Part shown: positions 1 through 10,065 of the stretch, one piece after another
Numbering within the stretch: position 1 is the stretch's first letter
Layout of the letters: every line of letters starts with the position of its first letter
DNA from: Caldilineaceae bacterium SB0661_bin_34
Lineage (GTDB): Bacteria > Chloroflexota > Anaerolineae > Caldilineales > Caldilineaceae
DNA: 64,000 bases
NCBI GenBank assembly: GCA_009841145.1
Contig: VXMJ01000093.1
Location: forward strand, 11,982-75,981
Direction of reading: 5' to 3'
Position numbers and translations under genes: made by a program
The notes under the pieces: generated by a model
Told to the model about the DNA's origin: nothing
Database searches by the model: none
The model's input: the letters and a program-made list of their open reading frames with translations, nothing else

Positions 1-8
1 CGGATGCC

Positions 9-254
9 TTGGAGGATGCCCGGCGTGAGGGTATCGAGCAGGGCGTTGAACAGGGGATCGAACAGGGGATTGAACAGGGGATTGAACAAGGGATTGAACA
101 GGGCATTGAACAGGGCATTGGCACCGTCGTGTGCAGGATGCTGGACCAGGGGATGGACTGGCAGGTTATCGAGCAGCTCACCGGCGTGGATGAAGCCCGG
201 TACCGGGAACTGACGCGGCCGGCAGCCAACGGAGCGAGTGGAGCATCCGATTGA
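9..254 (+). CDS. C-terminal fragment of a protein with (GIEQ)n repeats (Rpn/PD-(D/E)XK transposase-like C-terminus); runs in from the left edge
   Basis: ORF MEDARREGIEQGVEQGIEQGIEQ..., 12-bp tandem repeat; near-identical C-terminus to the ORF at 485-820. Confidence 0.5.
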   Translation: MEDARREGIEQGVEQGIEQGIEQGIEQGIEQGIEQGIGTVVCRMLDQGMDWQVIEQLTGVDEARYRELTRPAANGASGASD

Positions 255-484
255 CAGGGTTGGGCTGGGGCCTGCTCCGTGTGCCTCACCGTGGCCCGTG
301 GCCGGTTGTTTCCGCAGCGTCCCCGTCCCGGGACCGCTGAATGGCTTCGGATGTGGCATGACGGCCCGGGGGCCATGCCGTGCCGCTTGCCATTTCGGCA
401 ACAACGGTGCCGGGGTGGCGGTTGGGCAGCCTTCGGCATGACCGATCCCTGCGGCTACTGTGCCACTTGACGGGTAGGGAGGAG

Positions 485-820
485 ATGGTGGACGAATACG
501 TGGACGAATTGAAACAGGCGGTTGGGGACATTGACCTGAGCCTGCTCGACGGCACGAACCCCTACGACCTGTTCCTGCTCGATAGGGCCAAGCAGAAGTT
601 CGGTCCCAAGCTGACGGATGCCTTGGAGGATGCCCGGCGTGAGGGTATCGAGCAGGGCGTTGAACAGGGAATCGAACAGGGCATTGGCACCGTCGTGTCC
701 AGGATGCTGGACCAGGGTATGGACTGGCAGGTCATCGAGCAACTCACCGGCGTGGATGAAGCCCGGTACCGGGAACTGACGTGGTCGGCAGCCAACGGAG
801 CGAGTGGAGCATCCGATTGA
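485..820 (+). CDS. Hypothetical protein, Rpn-type C-terminal segment with GIEQ repeats
   Basis: MVDEYVDELKQAVGDIDLSLLDGTNPYDLFLLDRAKQKFGPKLTDALEDARREGIEQGVEQGIEQGIG...; duplicate of the ORF at window start. Confidence 0.5.
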   Translation: MVDEYVDELKQAVGDIDLSLLDGTNPYDLFLLDRAKQKFGPKLTDALEDARREGIEQGVEQGIEQGIGTVVSRMLDQGMDWQVIEQLTGVDEARYRELTWSAANGASGASD

Positions 821-1663
821 CAGGGTTGGGCCGGGGCCTGCTCCATGTGCCTCACCGTGGCCCGTGGCCGGTTGTTTCCGCAGCGTCCCCGTCCTGGGAT
901 CGTTGCTTGGCGCCGGATGTGTGGCTTGACAGCCCCAGTGGCCATGCCGCGACTCCCGCCGTTTCGGCAACAACGGTGCCGGGAGGTGGTTGGGCAGCCT
1001 TCGGCATGACCGATTCCCGCGGCTACTGTGCCAACGGCACTGCTTCAGGTATGGATGCCTGTGGTGATCGCCATGAAGCTTAACTAAATCCGGTTCCGGG
1101 GATGCGCGCTGACAGCAGCTGTGTTGAAAGTCAAGTCCTTGGCAGACTCTGGGGAGGTATCCGCCAAGGCACGGCGAGAGGCAGGTAGCACCCCCAGCCA
1201 GCCCTCTTCGGTTCGGCCAGGATCCGGCACTGCCAGTCGTACCTATGTGCTCCCTGGTTTCGGGCTCCAGGATGCACACTGTTCCACACAATCCATCACA
1301 ATCGACAGTTGATTCGCTCAAACCCGGTGCCGTACCGGGCGCACTTGCTACCCGGCATCCGCACAAAACCGCCCAGGCCGGTGCTGTGTGCCCGACCCCT
1401 GTTCCTGCGGGCAGGCCGGCTGGAACGACGGGTTTCCACTCAAGACCTGTCCCATTGAAACCATCCGTCTGTCCTGTGGTATCACGGGTAGTACAATCTC
1501 GTGGTGCCGCGGGGCAACAGAGAGTGGCCGTAGTGAATGCCCCATGCCCGACACGTGGCCCGAAGCTCGGGGCGTCTTGGAAACCGGGACGGTCCGGCCA
1601 GGGCGCGATGCTCGGGCTCAGGGAAAACGCTGCTGCCCAATGGCCGCCGGCGGTTAACAGGGG

Positions 1664-2485
1664 GTGCAAACCATGGCAGCGAGCACTGCCACCCAGGAAG
1701 AGTTCCTTCGGTTGTTGGACGAGAATGCTGAGTTCCGGCAGCAGGTGCGCCAACGCATCCTGAGCCAGGAGCTGATCGAGTTGCCGGAGCGGTTTGCCGT
1801 CTTCGCCAGTCGCGTGGACGAGTTCATCACCGAACAACGGGCAATCAATGCCGAGCAGCGGGAATTCAATGCCGAGCAGCGGGAATTCAATGCCGAGCAG
1901 CGGGCATTCAATGCCGAACAGCGGGAATTCAATGCCGAGCAGCGAGAAACCAACGCTGAACAGCGGGCATTCAATGCTGAACAGCGGGCATTCAATGCCG
2001 AACAGCGGGAAACCAACGCTCGCGTGGAGAAACGCTTGCAGGGCATCGCCGACGACATAGGCATGCTCAAGGGCAATGTAGCGGTCCGAGCCACACGTGA
2101 CAATGCCGAGAGGATCGTAGAACAGGTACTGGACCTGCATCCCCTTTCCATTCTCTCCAGGTCGGAGCTGGTAGCCATGCTGAGACCCAAGGCATCCGAG
2201 ATCGAGCGGACTTGGAGGCACAGTTTCTACCGTGCCGATTTGGTGATGCAGTGCGAAGCCGACGACGGAACTGTGCACTACATGGCCGCCGAGGCTTCCT
2301 ACACGGCCGACCGGCGAGACACTGACCGGGCCCTGCGCAACGCGGGCTTGCTGACACGGTGTACCAACGCCCCTGCGCATGCCATCGTTGCCAGCGTGAG
2401 AAACGACCATGAAGTGCAGGCGCTGGTGGATGCCGGCAAGGTCCACTGGTTCCAGCTGACGAACCGGGACCTGACCCCGGACTAG
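1664..2485 (+). CDS. Coiled-coil protein with probable PD-(D/E)XK-like (DUF3782-type) C-terminal domain
   Basis: Heptads NAEQREF repeated about 8 times, then C-terminus VHYMAAEASYTADRRDTDRALRNAGLL..HAIVASVRNDHEVQALVDAGKVHWFQL. Confidence 0.6.
   Translation: MQTMAASTATQEEFLRLLDENAEFRQQVRQRILSQELIELPERFAVFASRVDEFITEQRAINAEQREFNAEQREFNAEQRAFNAEQREFNAEQRETNAEQRAFNAEQRAFNAEQRETNARVEKRLQGIADDIGMLKGNVAVRATRDNAERIVEQVLDLHPLSILSRSELVAMLRPKASEIERTWRHSFYRADLVMQCEADDGTVHYMAAEASYTADRRDTDRALRNAGLLTRCTNAPAHAIVASVRNDHEVQALVDAGKVHWFQLTNRDLTPD
1841..2020 (+). repeat. 21-bp in-frame tandem repeat (about 8.5 copies) encoding NAEQR(E/A)(F/T)
   Basis: gaattcaatgccgagcagcgg units with few substitutions. Confidence 0.9.
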
Positions 2486-3193
2486 TGCCGACCGGAACCA
2501 TGGCTTCGGACTGGAGAGTGCAAGGCACGGACTGACACCGGCGGAGTAGGGGCCGGCCTCGGAGCGTTGGTGCAACCCGCCTGGGAGCCGCGTACAGACC
2601 CTCACCGCCCTGTAGGGTGGGCTCCGGGTCTTGCAGATGTTGCTGCATAAGCCCAATTTCGTCGGAAGGCATATGGGCTCCGGCCGTAACCTGGCCAGTC
2701 AGGTCCAGGTGGAGGCCGACGAATGCCGCTGCGGGGACCAGGTCACGACCGGTACCCGAAGCCTCATTCCGGCTTGCCTGCCAAGGCTGTCTGTCCTCCT
2801 GCTGAAGGCGGCGCGTCGGCGCCGGAGCGTCGAAAACGTCCATCATGGGGGTCATGGGCGTCATCTTTCTCAGGGATGACAGCCGCATCTCCACGAGGCC
2901 GACCGTCCCCAACATGGCCATCCTCAAACACATCGCTCACAGCACTCTCAGATCCGAATAGCGGAGTTTGCCCGCTGTCCGGGATCCAACATCACATCAA
3001 ACTGCTAGGCATTGCGCCGGAACCCGCTCAAGTCCCGGCTCACTGCCCAACCTGTCGACCATGAGGAACCGTTGCGCTTGCCTTGCCTCCTGTTCCTGTC
3101 GACACAATCTGTCATCACGGTAGGAACTTACTTGACTAATTTTAGAACACATGTACCATACTATCTGGTGTTCACCATCGGGAGACATGTGTC

Positions 3194-3352
3194 ATGTTCA
3201 GGGAGTTTCTGTTCGGAACCAAGGCCGACATGGTCGAAAGGGGTTTGATCCTGGCCGCCATCGTGGCCACCGCTATGGCTGCGTGGACGACGCTGGGCGG
3301 CAACATCAGGGACCAGATCCAGGCAATCAGCACTCAGATCACCGGTGGGTAG
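3194..3352 (+). CDS. Flp-type pilin-like small protein (52 aa), below the ORF track size cutoff
   Basis: MFREFLFGTKADMVERGLILAAIVATAMAAWTTLGGNIRDQIQAISTQITGG; Flp architecture (short leader, E followed by hydrophobic stretch, amphipathic tail). Confidence 0.7.
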   Translation: MFREFLFGTKADMVERGLILAAIVATAMAAWTTLGGNIRDQIQAISTQITGG

Positions 3353-3365
3353 TGATCCCTTGGCC

Positions 3366-3794
3366 ATGACAGCCTTCAAGTCATCTGCACGGTCGCCTTG
3401 CCTGTACTCCTCCTCAAGGGGAGACATGGTTGAGGCGGCCGTCACCATGCCCCTGCTGCTGCTGGTGACCTTTGCCCTGATCAACTTCGCTTTGGTCGGG
3501 CACGCCCGGAACTCCGCGCAGAATGCCGCCAACCACGGTGCCCGGGTGGGTGCGGTGACCGCATCCGGTGCGGGCTCGGCCGCCAGGCAGGAAGCCGAAC
3601 GCCTGATGGCCAACTGTTTCTGCACCTACTCGGTGACCGTGAGTGCAGTCAACGCTCCGGGGGGCACGGTCATGGTGGTTGTGGCTTGGACCGTGCCCAG
3701 TTACATGGACGGCTTCCTGCAAGTAATGGGCGGCTCCGCGCAGGGCGATTTCAGCGGAACCGTCTCGGCCTCCCATCGCAAGGAGGGGTGGTAG
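3366..3794 (+). CDS. TadE-like pseudopilin
   Basis: SSRGDMVEAAVTMPLLLLVTFALINFALVGHARNSAQNAANHGARVGAV, TadE-type N-terminal TM segment. Confidence 0.7.
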   Translation: MTAFKSSARSPCLYSSSRGDMVEAAVTMPLLLLVTFALINFALVGHARNSAQNAANHGARVGAVTASGAGSAARQEAERLMANCFCTYSVTVSAVNAPGGTVMVVVAWTVPSYMDGFLQVMGGSAQGDFSGTVSASHRKEGW

Positions 3795-3801
3795 GGGCGG
3801 G

Positions 3802-4242
3802 ATGGTCAAGTTTGTCATCGGCCGCCAGGCCGACATGGTGTGGTCCGCACTCCTGTTCATCACCATCTTCCTACCCTTGGCCAGCCTGTCCGTCGATGTT
3901 CCCGAATACTTCAGGGTGGCCACGCTCCTGCAAGGAGCGCTGGATGCCTCTGCCCAGCAGGCGGTCAACGACTGTCTGGATCTCGAGGGGTTCAGCCGAA
4001 CGGGAACGGCAAGGCTGAAGTCAGCCTGCATTCAACAAGCGGCAGGTCAGCGCTTTCGTTCGGAAACGTCCAGTCTCGCGACCGGGGGGCACAGTCCGGT
4101 GCTGATGTCCGTTGCATGCTCGAACGAGTGCCGGTCCCTGCAAGTGCGGGGCGTGGTCTCCACCAGAGTGTTCTTCTCCATGTCCCCCCGGATTCGCATG
4201 GTCCGGGAGGCCCGGTCCGATGTCCGCATGGTGCATGGCTGA
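3802..4242 (+). CDS. TadE/TadG-like pilus assembly protein
   Basis: MVKFVIGRQADMVWSALLFITIFLPLASLSVDVPEYFRVATLLQGALDASAQQAV; adjacent to Flp-like and TadE-like ORFs. Confidence 0.6.
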   Translation: MVKFVIGRQADMVWSALLFITIFLPLASLSVDVPEYFRVATLLQGALDASAQQAVNDCLDLEGFSRTGTARLKSACIQQAAGQRFRSETSSLATGGHSPVLMSVACSNECRSLQVRGVVSTRVFFSMSPRIRMVREARSDVRMVHG

Positions 4243-4245
4243 CCC

Positions 4246-4698
4246 ATGCAGGTACGGTTTGACCTGTCCCTGGTCCGTGTTCGAATTCGTCATGCCGTGG
4301 TGGCCGCCGTGTCCTGCGCCTGTGTCCTGACCGGGTTGCTTGGCTTCGCGGTGACCGCCCCGATGGAGTCACCCCAAGTTCTGGTTCCGGCGCGCTGGAA
4401 GGCCCTGCAGGCCAAGTTGGCGGTACAGCGCGAAGTTGAAAGCCTGGCTGTGGACTTGGCTTACCTGGCCGGCCTGCTCCGGGAGGGCTCCGCCGACTCT
4501 GTGCAGGTGACATTGGTTGCACAACGGCTCCGTGCTCGATATCGGGAAGGCGAGCCAGCTACGGCTGCAGCCCGTGCCGCGGTCGTCACCGCGGCCGAAA
4601 CCGCCGTCAGGGAAGTACAAGGCGCAGCTTCACCCCGCGAAGTCGTGGCGGCGCTTGAAAACGCAAGGTTGAAGTTGAACCGTGTCACGCAACCATGA
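4246..4698 (+). CDS. Hypothetical exported/membrane-anchored protein of the pilin cluster
   Basis: N-terminal TM (VVAAVSCACVLTGLLGFAV), Ala/Arg-rich helical remainder; same strand, tightly packed. Confidence 0.5.
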   Translation: MQVRFDLSLVRVRIRHAVVAAVSCACVLTGLLGFAVTAPMESPQVLVPARWKALQAKLAVQREVESLAVDLAYLAGLLREGSADSVQVTLVAQRLRARYREGEPATAAARAAVVTAAETAVREVQGAASPREVVAALENARLKLNRVTQP

Positions 4699-5546
4699 GT
4701 TGGCCTACCGAACTTCCATCTCCCGCACCGGCTACCCATTGCCTCGGGTCTGAAGAACATTCGGAATACACAACTCTGTTCACTCGGATTGGTGCCCGCG
4801 GCTGGTCCGCGTTGGTCTCCTACAGCGAGTCGTGGTCCGAGTCGGAGCTTGGAGCCTGGCCTGCACCCGGTTCCCCGCTCGCGGTGCTGCGCGGTCTGGA
4901 CCTCATCGGTTTCGAGCAACTGCCGGCCGGAGCCGCCGGAACCATCTCGGTTCTCTACCTTACGCCCGCAGGACGCAGACGCCTGTTGGGGATGCGATTG
5001 TCTCCCGTCCACACCGAATACGAACGGCTACGGGACAGGTGGGGAACTCGGACCGAGGAACATCATGGCCAGGTCATCCTGTTTGCAACCTTGGCTCGCC
5101 GATTCGGATACCACGCCGAGGTGGGGGTCGCAGCTCCTGGTCAACGACTGTTTGCCGATGTGAAGTTGACCAGGGAGGACGGAACCGAGGCCTGGTGCCT
5201 GGTGGAATCCGGATCACATCGGGATACGCACCCCCTTGACCGCTGGCGCCAGCTGGGTCGATGCCAGCCGTTTCTGCCCCTGGTCGCGCCTGACCGGAAA
5301 ACAATGAACCAGCTCGGGGAACAGGCGCGGCCCCACATCTACAGGGTTCGCCTGACGAACCTGGATGAATTGCTCCTCACTGTCGACAGTGGCAACAGCC
5401 GGCTGTGGCTAACCGATGTAAACCGGTTTCGCGACGCTGACCTCGGACGCAATCGGGTTGTTCCGGGATTGAGGAGCAGGCTTGACTTCCAGTTCCAGGG
5501 CCATGTCCGGGCCCGTGCAGCTCACTGTCGTCAATACAGCGTTTGA
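4695..5546 (+). CDS. Hypothetical protein, possible replication-relaxation / nuclease-like fold
   Basis: 4-bp overlap with upstream ORF; HHGQVILFATLARRFGYHAEVGVAAPGQRLFADVKLTREDGTEAWCLVESG. Confidence 0.45.
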   Translation: MSWPTELPSPAPATHCLGSEEHSEYTTLFTRIGARGWSALVSYSESWSESELGAWPAPGSPLAVLRGLDLIGFEQLPAGAAGTISVLYLTPAGRRRLLGMRLSPVHTEYERLRDRWGTRTEEHHGQVILFATLARRFGYHAEVGVAAPGQRLFADVKLTREDGTEAWCLVESGSHRDTHPLDRWRQLGRCQPFLPLVAPDRKTMNQLGEQARPHIYRVRLTNLDELLLTVDSGNSRLWLTDVNRFRDADLGRNRVVPGLRSRLDFQFQGHVRARAAHCRQYSV

Positions 5547-6120
5547 CGCGCAACAGACGTTTGAGGTGTGTCATGGCGAACTGTCATGAACCCCGCGTCC
5601 CCGGCGCTGTTTCACTTTCGTTGCGTTTGGTCCGCACCCATCGGCATCCCCCGCGCCCAAAGATGCACCGGAGTGGTCACCCGGTGCCGCCATGGCGGTG
5701 CGGCCTGCGCGTCGCGGGCGCCACGGCCTGGCTCCACGTGCTCGGCGACGACACCCCTACGTACCCAACACCTGAGTTGGCGCGGCGAGGTGTGGAAGCA
5801 TGTGCGACCCCTGCGGTCCCTGCCGGGATCGAATGTGGATCAGGGCCGGAGAAGCAATCCTCCCATGGCCCAGAATCCCGAAGGGCAAGCTTGGTCCGGA
5901 TGCTTGCAATTGCATCGCGGGCCATGACCGGCCGATTCGGAAACCCGTCCTTCAAGGTGAAGACCTCGAGGCAACAATGAGACAACTGCTTCAACAAGTA
6001 GGATAGCCGCCCGCAACGAGTGGCTGTCTTCACTCCAGGAACCTTGGACGGCCTTGGGACTGTCCGGCACCCGTCCCACTTCAGGTTGCCTTGTGGTTCA
6101 GACGCGAGACCGCCCGCGGT

Positions 6121-7437
6121 CTATTTGAACACCGTGAACTCGGTGACGTATGCGTTCGTCACGGAAGTACCGGTATTGGCATAGTCGGTGACGGAACTGA
6201 TATTCGCCTCTTTGTCTACTGGACGCACGGTGAGCGAGGCGACCGGACTGATGATTGTGCCCCTGTCGTTGACAGCCCATGCCGTGAACTTGTAGGTCTC
6301 GTCACTGGCAAGCATGTCGATGGGAAAATCCCGATGCTCATCCGGAGCCAATGCAAAGATGAGGCTGTCAACGTCTGGCGGCGGTGCGTTGATAAAGGAC
6401 AGACCTTGATTGGCAGGAGTGATCGTATTGGGTGTGAAGGGCAGGCTGGACAGATTCTGCATCGCAACGGAAATCTTGCCGCCATCGTTAATCCTGACGT
6501 TGCTGAGAACCCTGTCGTCGTTGGCAAGGTTGGAGGCACTTGATCCAGGGGTGGTTTTTCCCACAGTCAGCGCAGTTTGATAGCTGGCCTCGGATGCCAC
6601 GGTGGCCACATCGTCTGCTCCAGGCACCACGTCGCCACCTTCGTCGGTGATCCGCATGATGTAGGCATCGAAGTCCGCATCCTCGTAGGGCCCCGCATCC
6701 GACTTGTAGGGTCTGCCGTCTGCTTGCTTCTCGGTGTTGGCCAAGCCGATCCTCAACCTCGCCGTGCGCGGCCTGGTCAGCAAGCCATCCGCCCTGTAGT
6801 TTCCGAAGCGTTCGTTGTAACCCACGTAGTAAAAGGTGCCAACCGGCACCAACTTAAAATGGACAAAGCCGCTGCTTTCAATCACAGTGATGTCAGTCGT
6901 GTAAGCCGGCGCGGACAGACTCTGGTGGACACGCACCTCCAGGATGTCGCTGATGAGGTGGCCGCCGTCCGGGGTATCGACCACAATCGCCATCTGGACC
7001 TTTACCTCGGTACCGGTCTTGACGTCGGTGAAGGTGGTCTTTCCCGCACCCAGCGACAAAGTTCTGGTGTCGAGGTCGTCGCCGTCGTCCAGGATGACCA
7101 CGAGGGATGCGTTGAATGTGTTGGGACCCAGACCCCAGGCCAGACCCCAGGTCGCCGGATCGGTGGTCGTCCACGCTACGTTGACTTCATCCTCAGCGTC
7201 GGCATCGCGGGCTACCGTCAAGTCTGCAATCTGGCCTTCCCGAAAGCGGGTTCCGTGGGGGCAGTCCGAGTAGTCATCGTCGAACAGGTCGCCAGTCGCG
7301 AGGCTGCCTCCGCTGATCACGGCCAACCCCAGAAGTGTCAGCAAGGCACTCCGGAGCAAGGTTCTTCCGGTCACCGTGGGGCTTCCCGTCGTACCGGTCG
7401 TGCGGACGGGTTTTGGCATTGCATTCCAAGCGTTCAC
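6121..7437 (-). CDS. Secreted protein, GDLFDDD paralogue family, copy 1
   Basis: Signal-like N-terminus, then GDLFDDDYSDCPHGTRFREGQIADLTVARDADAEDEVNVAWTTTDPATWGLGWGLGPNTFNASLVVILDDG. Confidence 0.8.
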   Translation of the reverse strand: MNAWNAMPKPVRTTGTTGSPTVTGRTLLRSALLTLLGLAVISGGSLATGDLFDDDYSDCPHGTRFREGQIADLTVARDADAEDEVNVAWTTTDPATWGLAWGLGPNTFNASLVVILDDGDDLDTRTLSLGAGKTTFTDVKTGTEVKVQMAIVVDTPDGGHLISDILEVRVHQSLSAPAYTTDITVIESSGFVHFKLVPVGTFYYVGYNERFGNYRADGLLTRPRTARLRIGLANTEKQADGRPYKSDAGPYEDADFDAYIMRITDEGGDVVPGADDVATVASEASYQTALTVGKTTPGSSASNLANDDRVLSNVRINDGGKISVAMQNLSSLPFTPNTITPANQGLSFINAPPPDVDSLIFALAPDEHRDFPIDMLASDETYKFTAWAVNDRGTIISPVASLTVRPVDKEANISSVTDYANTGTSVTNAYVTEFTVFK

Positions 7438-8491
7438 GGGAAGTATCCGTCACGGTCAAGTGGGTTGGGGTCAACGGCGCGATGATTGGTCGGAAGGCAG
7501 GGAGCACGATGGCAACCAGCTTCCCGATCCGGTGGAGGGGGGCATGGCCCAATGCCCTGATGCACCCGAAATCGTTTCGTTTCGGGTTGGGGACCGGCAG
7601 GGATCTCGCGCCGAACCGGTACCTCGTCCGATGACCTACTTGCCGGGATCGGACGTCAACCGCCTCTGGACGTTGCGCCCACAGCCGTTTCACCGTTTCA
7701 CGAAGGCTGTCTCCGATGGCCCAATCACCGCCGACCACGTCGATGGAGACGATCTCCCGTGGCGGTCCGTCCTGACCTGCGCCCAGACTTCCCGCTCGTG
7801 GATCTCGTCGTCCGGACGAGCGGTCCTTTCCTTCCGGCGGGTGAACGCAATGTGCTTCGACGATTGCGTGGGCGCCGGGATGGATGCGGGACGCATGCCA
7901 TTCCCCAAGACCCGCCAGTCAATGGCCGATTCTATACCGACTACTTGCATGTACGCAACTCGCATGGGCACAAAGTTATGAATGTAGGCGATTGGCACTC
8001 CATATGGATAACAAAGAGAAGTTCCTGAAGTCCAGCGTGGCGAGTGGGGCTTCGGGACGGATGGGGACCGGATGCAGGCCTTCGTCGTCGGCTAGGCCGA
8101 CGGTGGACGCGATGAACCCACGCAGGGCCCCTGCGGCTCCTGCGCAGGCACGGACCCAAGGCCACCACAACGGCGGCAGGCCCGCCTCTACGCCTACGGC
8201 ACCGTGGGCGTGTGTTCCCGGTTCCGAGGACGAGTTTCGGAGCCTTGAAAGCCCATTCCTGTTCCCAACTGCCGCGTCCCCTATTGGAAGGCGGTGGCCC
8301 TGGCCTGAGACAAGCGCACGGAACCTGTCCCACGCGCGGAAGATGCCGATAACGATCTGGAACCAAAATCAACGAGATTGAAACAGTGCCAAAGCCGAGA
8401 ATAGCTTGCCTTCCTGGTGGATCTATGCTATAAGGAGCCAATCAAGCGCCGGCACGCCGCCGCACTACGTTGACACCCTTGGAGCCGCGCT

Positions 8492-9928
8492 ATGAAGAAT
8501 ATCGGTGCTCGCGCGCTCAAGAGCATACCTTTGGTGCTCTTGGCGTTGATCACTGCTGGCGGAGCGAGTTTCGCTGGTGGTGACCTGTTCGATGACGACT
8601 ATTTCGACTGCCCCGCCAGGACTCGCTTGCGGCATGGCCAGATTGCTGACTTGACCGTGTCGCGGGATTCCGACGACGCGGATGAAGTCAATGTCTCCTG
8701 GACATCGACTGATCCGGCATCCTGGGGTCTGGGCTCAAACACCTTCAATACTTTCCTTGTGTTGCTTCTTGACGACGAGGACGGGGATCCGTTGTCGCAG
8801 TCCCTGTCGCTTGGTTTGAACAAGACTACGTTCGACGGGGTCAAGACTGCAGCCGAGGTGACGGTGGAAATGGCGATCGTTGTCGGTACGTCGCATGGCG
8901 ACTACTTAATCAGCGACATCCTTCGGCAGGACATCAACCAGAATCTGGGCACGCCGTCCTTCAGTGGCAAGTGGTATCAACTCTTGCAAACAACCCCCGG
9001 AACCGGCTATGAAACGCCTGATGCCGACGAAGCACCCGGCCATCAATACACTTTCGAAGAAGTTGGTGGCGGAAGTATGTATTACATCGGGTACAACGAA
9101 AATTTTGCGAACTACCGGAAGGGCACTGCCAACTACGTGCATAAACCTGCAACCCCTCGGCTGAGAATCGGTCTGGCTCACGACGTCAACGATGACGAAC
9201 AAGGGCGTGACAACGTCGACTTCGAGTCTTACATAATTCGCATTGTTGACTCGGATGGCGATGTGGTGACTGAAGGTGATGATGTACCGACGAGCGCGTC
9301 AGACTACGGATTCGGTATCAATAGTAATACTGATACCACAAGGCAGACGCTCAACAAACTCTGGATTCATGACCTTGCTGACACCAGTTACCCCACCTTC
9401 TCGAACTCGGGCACCCTCATCAGAAACGCCAACGGTTCTGGATTCCTATACGCGTCAAATTTTGTGTTTAACGCAGGCGCCCACATAGATACCGGAGAGA
9501 TCCTCAGCAACGTTCGGGTTAAGGATGGTTCCCAAATCACACCGGCGATGCATCAACTCCCGGCGACGGTTCTGACCCGCATGGACGACAACGAAGTTGC
9601 ACCGCCGTCAATATCGATGATGAAGGTTGATACAACAGGCAACGGTAATCAAACACTCTATCGAGACGCGGGTCAAGTGTTTGCCCATCCACCGGATGAA
9701 TATCGGGATTTCGCAGTCGATACGCTGACAACTGACGAAAGCCACACGATCACCGCTTGGGCCGTCAATGAGGATGGCGAAGTTATCAGTCCGGTTGCGA
9801 CGGTTAAGGTACATCCGACCGACAATACAGTCACTCTCACAGCTACGGCCGGCTTTGAGGATTATTTGAATCAAACTGCAATCGACACCGGCACATTGGT
9901 GGTCACCACCTTCACCGTGATCAAGTAG
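8492..9928 (+). CDS. Secreted protein, GDLFDDD paralogue family, copy 2
   Basis: MKNIGARALKSIPLVLLALITAGGASFAGGDLFDDDYFDCPARTRLRHGQIADLTVSRDSDDADEVNVSWTSTDPASWGLGSNTF. Confidence 0.85.
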   Translation: MKNIGARALKSIPLVLLALITAGGASFAGGDLFDDDYFDCPARTRLRHGQIADLTVSRDSDDADEVNVSWTSTDPASWGLGSNTFNTFLVLLLDDEDGDPLSQSLSLGLNKTTFDGVKTAAEVTVEMAIVVGTSHGDYLISDILRQDINQNLGTPSFSGKWYQLLQTTPGTGYETPDADEAPGHQYTFEEVGGGSMYYIGYNENFANYRKGTANYVHKPATPRLRIGLAHDVNDDEQGRDNVDFESYIIRIVDSDGDVVTEGDDVPTSASDYGFGINSNTDTTRQTLNKLWIHDLADTSYPTFSNSGTLIRNANGSGFLYASNFVFNAGAHIDTGEILSNVRVKDGSQITPAMHQLPATVLTRMDDNEVAPPSISMMKVDTTGNGNQTLYRDAGQVFAHPPDEYRDFAVDTLTTDESHTITAWAVNEDGEVISPVATVKVHPTDNTVTLTATAGFEDYLNQTAIDTGTLVVTTFTVIK

Positions 9929-10030
9929 CAGGTTCACACAGCCGGATCCAAACCTGCGTGGGCCTGTCAATCGGGAATGAAACCGTAGCGTCTCGGCCCA
10001 AACTTTCCTGGTTGACACCACGAGTTGGAG

Positions 10031-10065
10031 GACAGCCACCTGTTTCAGGTGGCTGTCTTGCTTCT
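10031..10065 (+). terminator. Rho-independent terminator-like hairpin downstream of copy 2
   Basis: gacagccacctgtttcaggtggctgtc followed by ttgcttctt. Confidence 0.75.

Larger units (their letters stand above)
1..1022 (+). repeat. Tandem duplication (offset about 614 bp) covering the GIEQ-repeat ORF end and its downstream intergenic DNA
   Basis: cggatgccttggaggatgcccggcgtgag at 1 and 615; cagggttggg..cgtggcccgtggccggttgtttccgcagcgtcccc and cggcaacaacggtgccggg..ggttgggcagccttcggcatgaccgat are present after both copies. Confidence 0.8.

Noticed and set aside
1841-2020. Possible CRISPR-like array
   Set aside because: Repeats are contiguous 21-mers in frame without spacers; coding tandem repeat, not CRISPR. 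No repeat-spacer array was seen anywhere in the window.
455-2656. 733-aa minus-strand ORF
   Set aside because: Shadow ORF antisense to the repeat-containing + strand genes; composition (strings of PLFGIECPLL) mirrors the 21-bp repeats rather than a protein family.
7994-8390. Possible MITE bounded by ggcact...agtgcc
   Set aside because: Left end shares only 6 bp with the right end; not enough to define an element.
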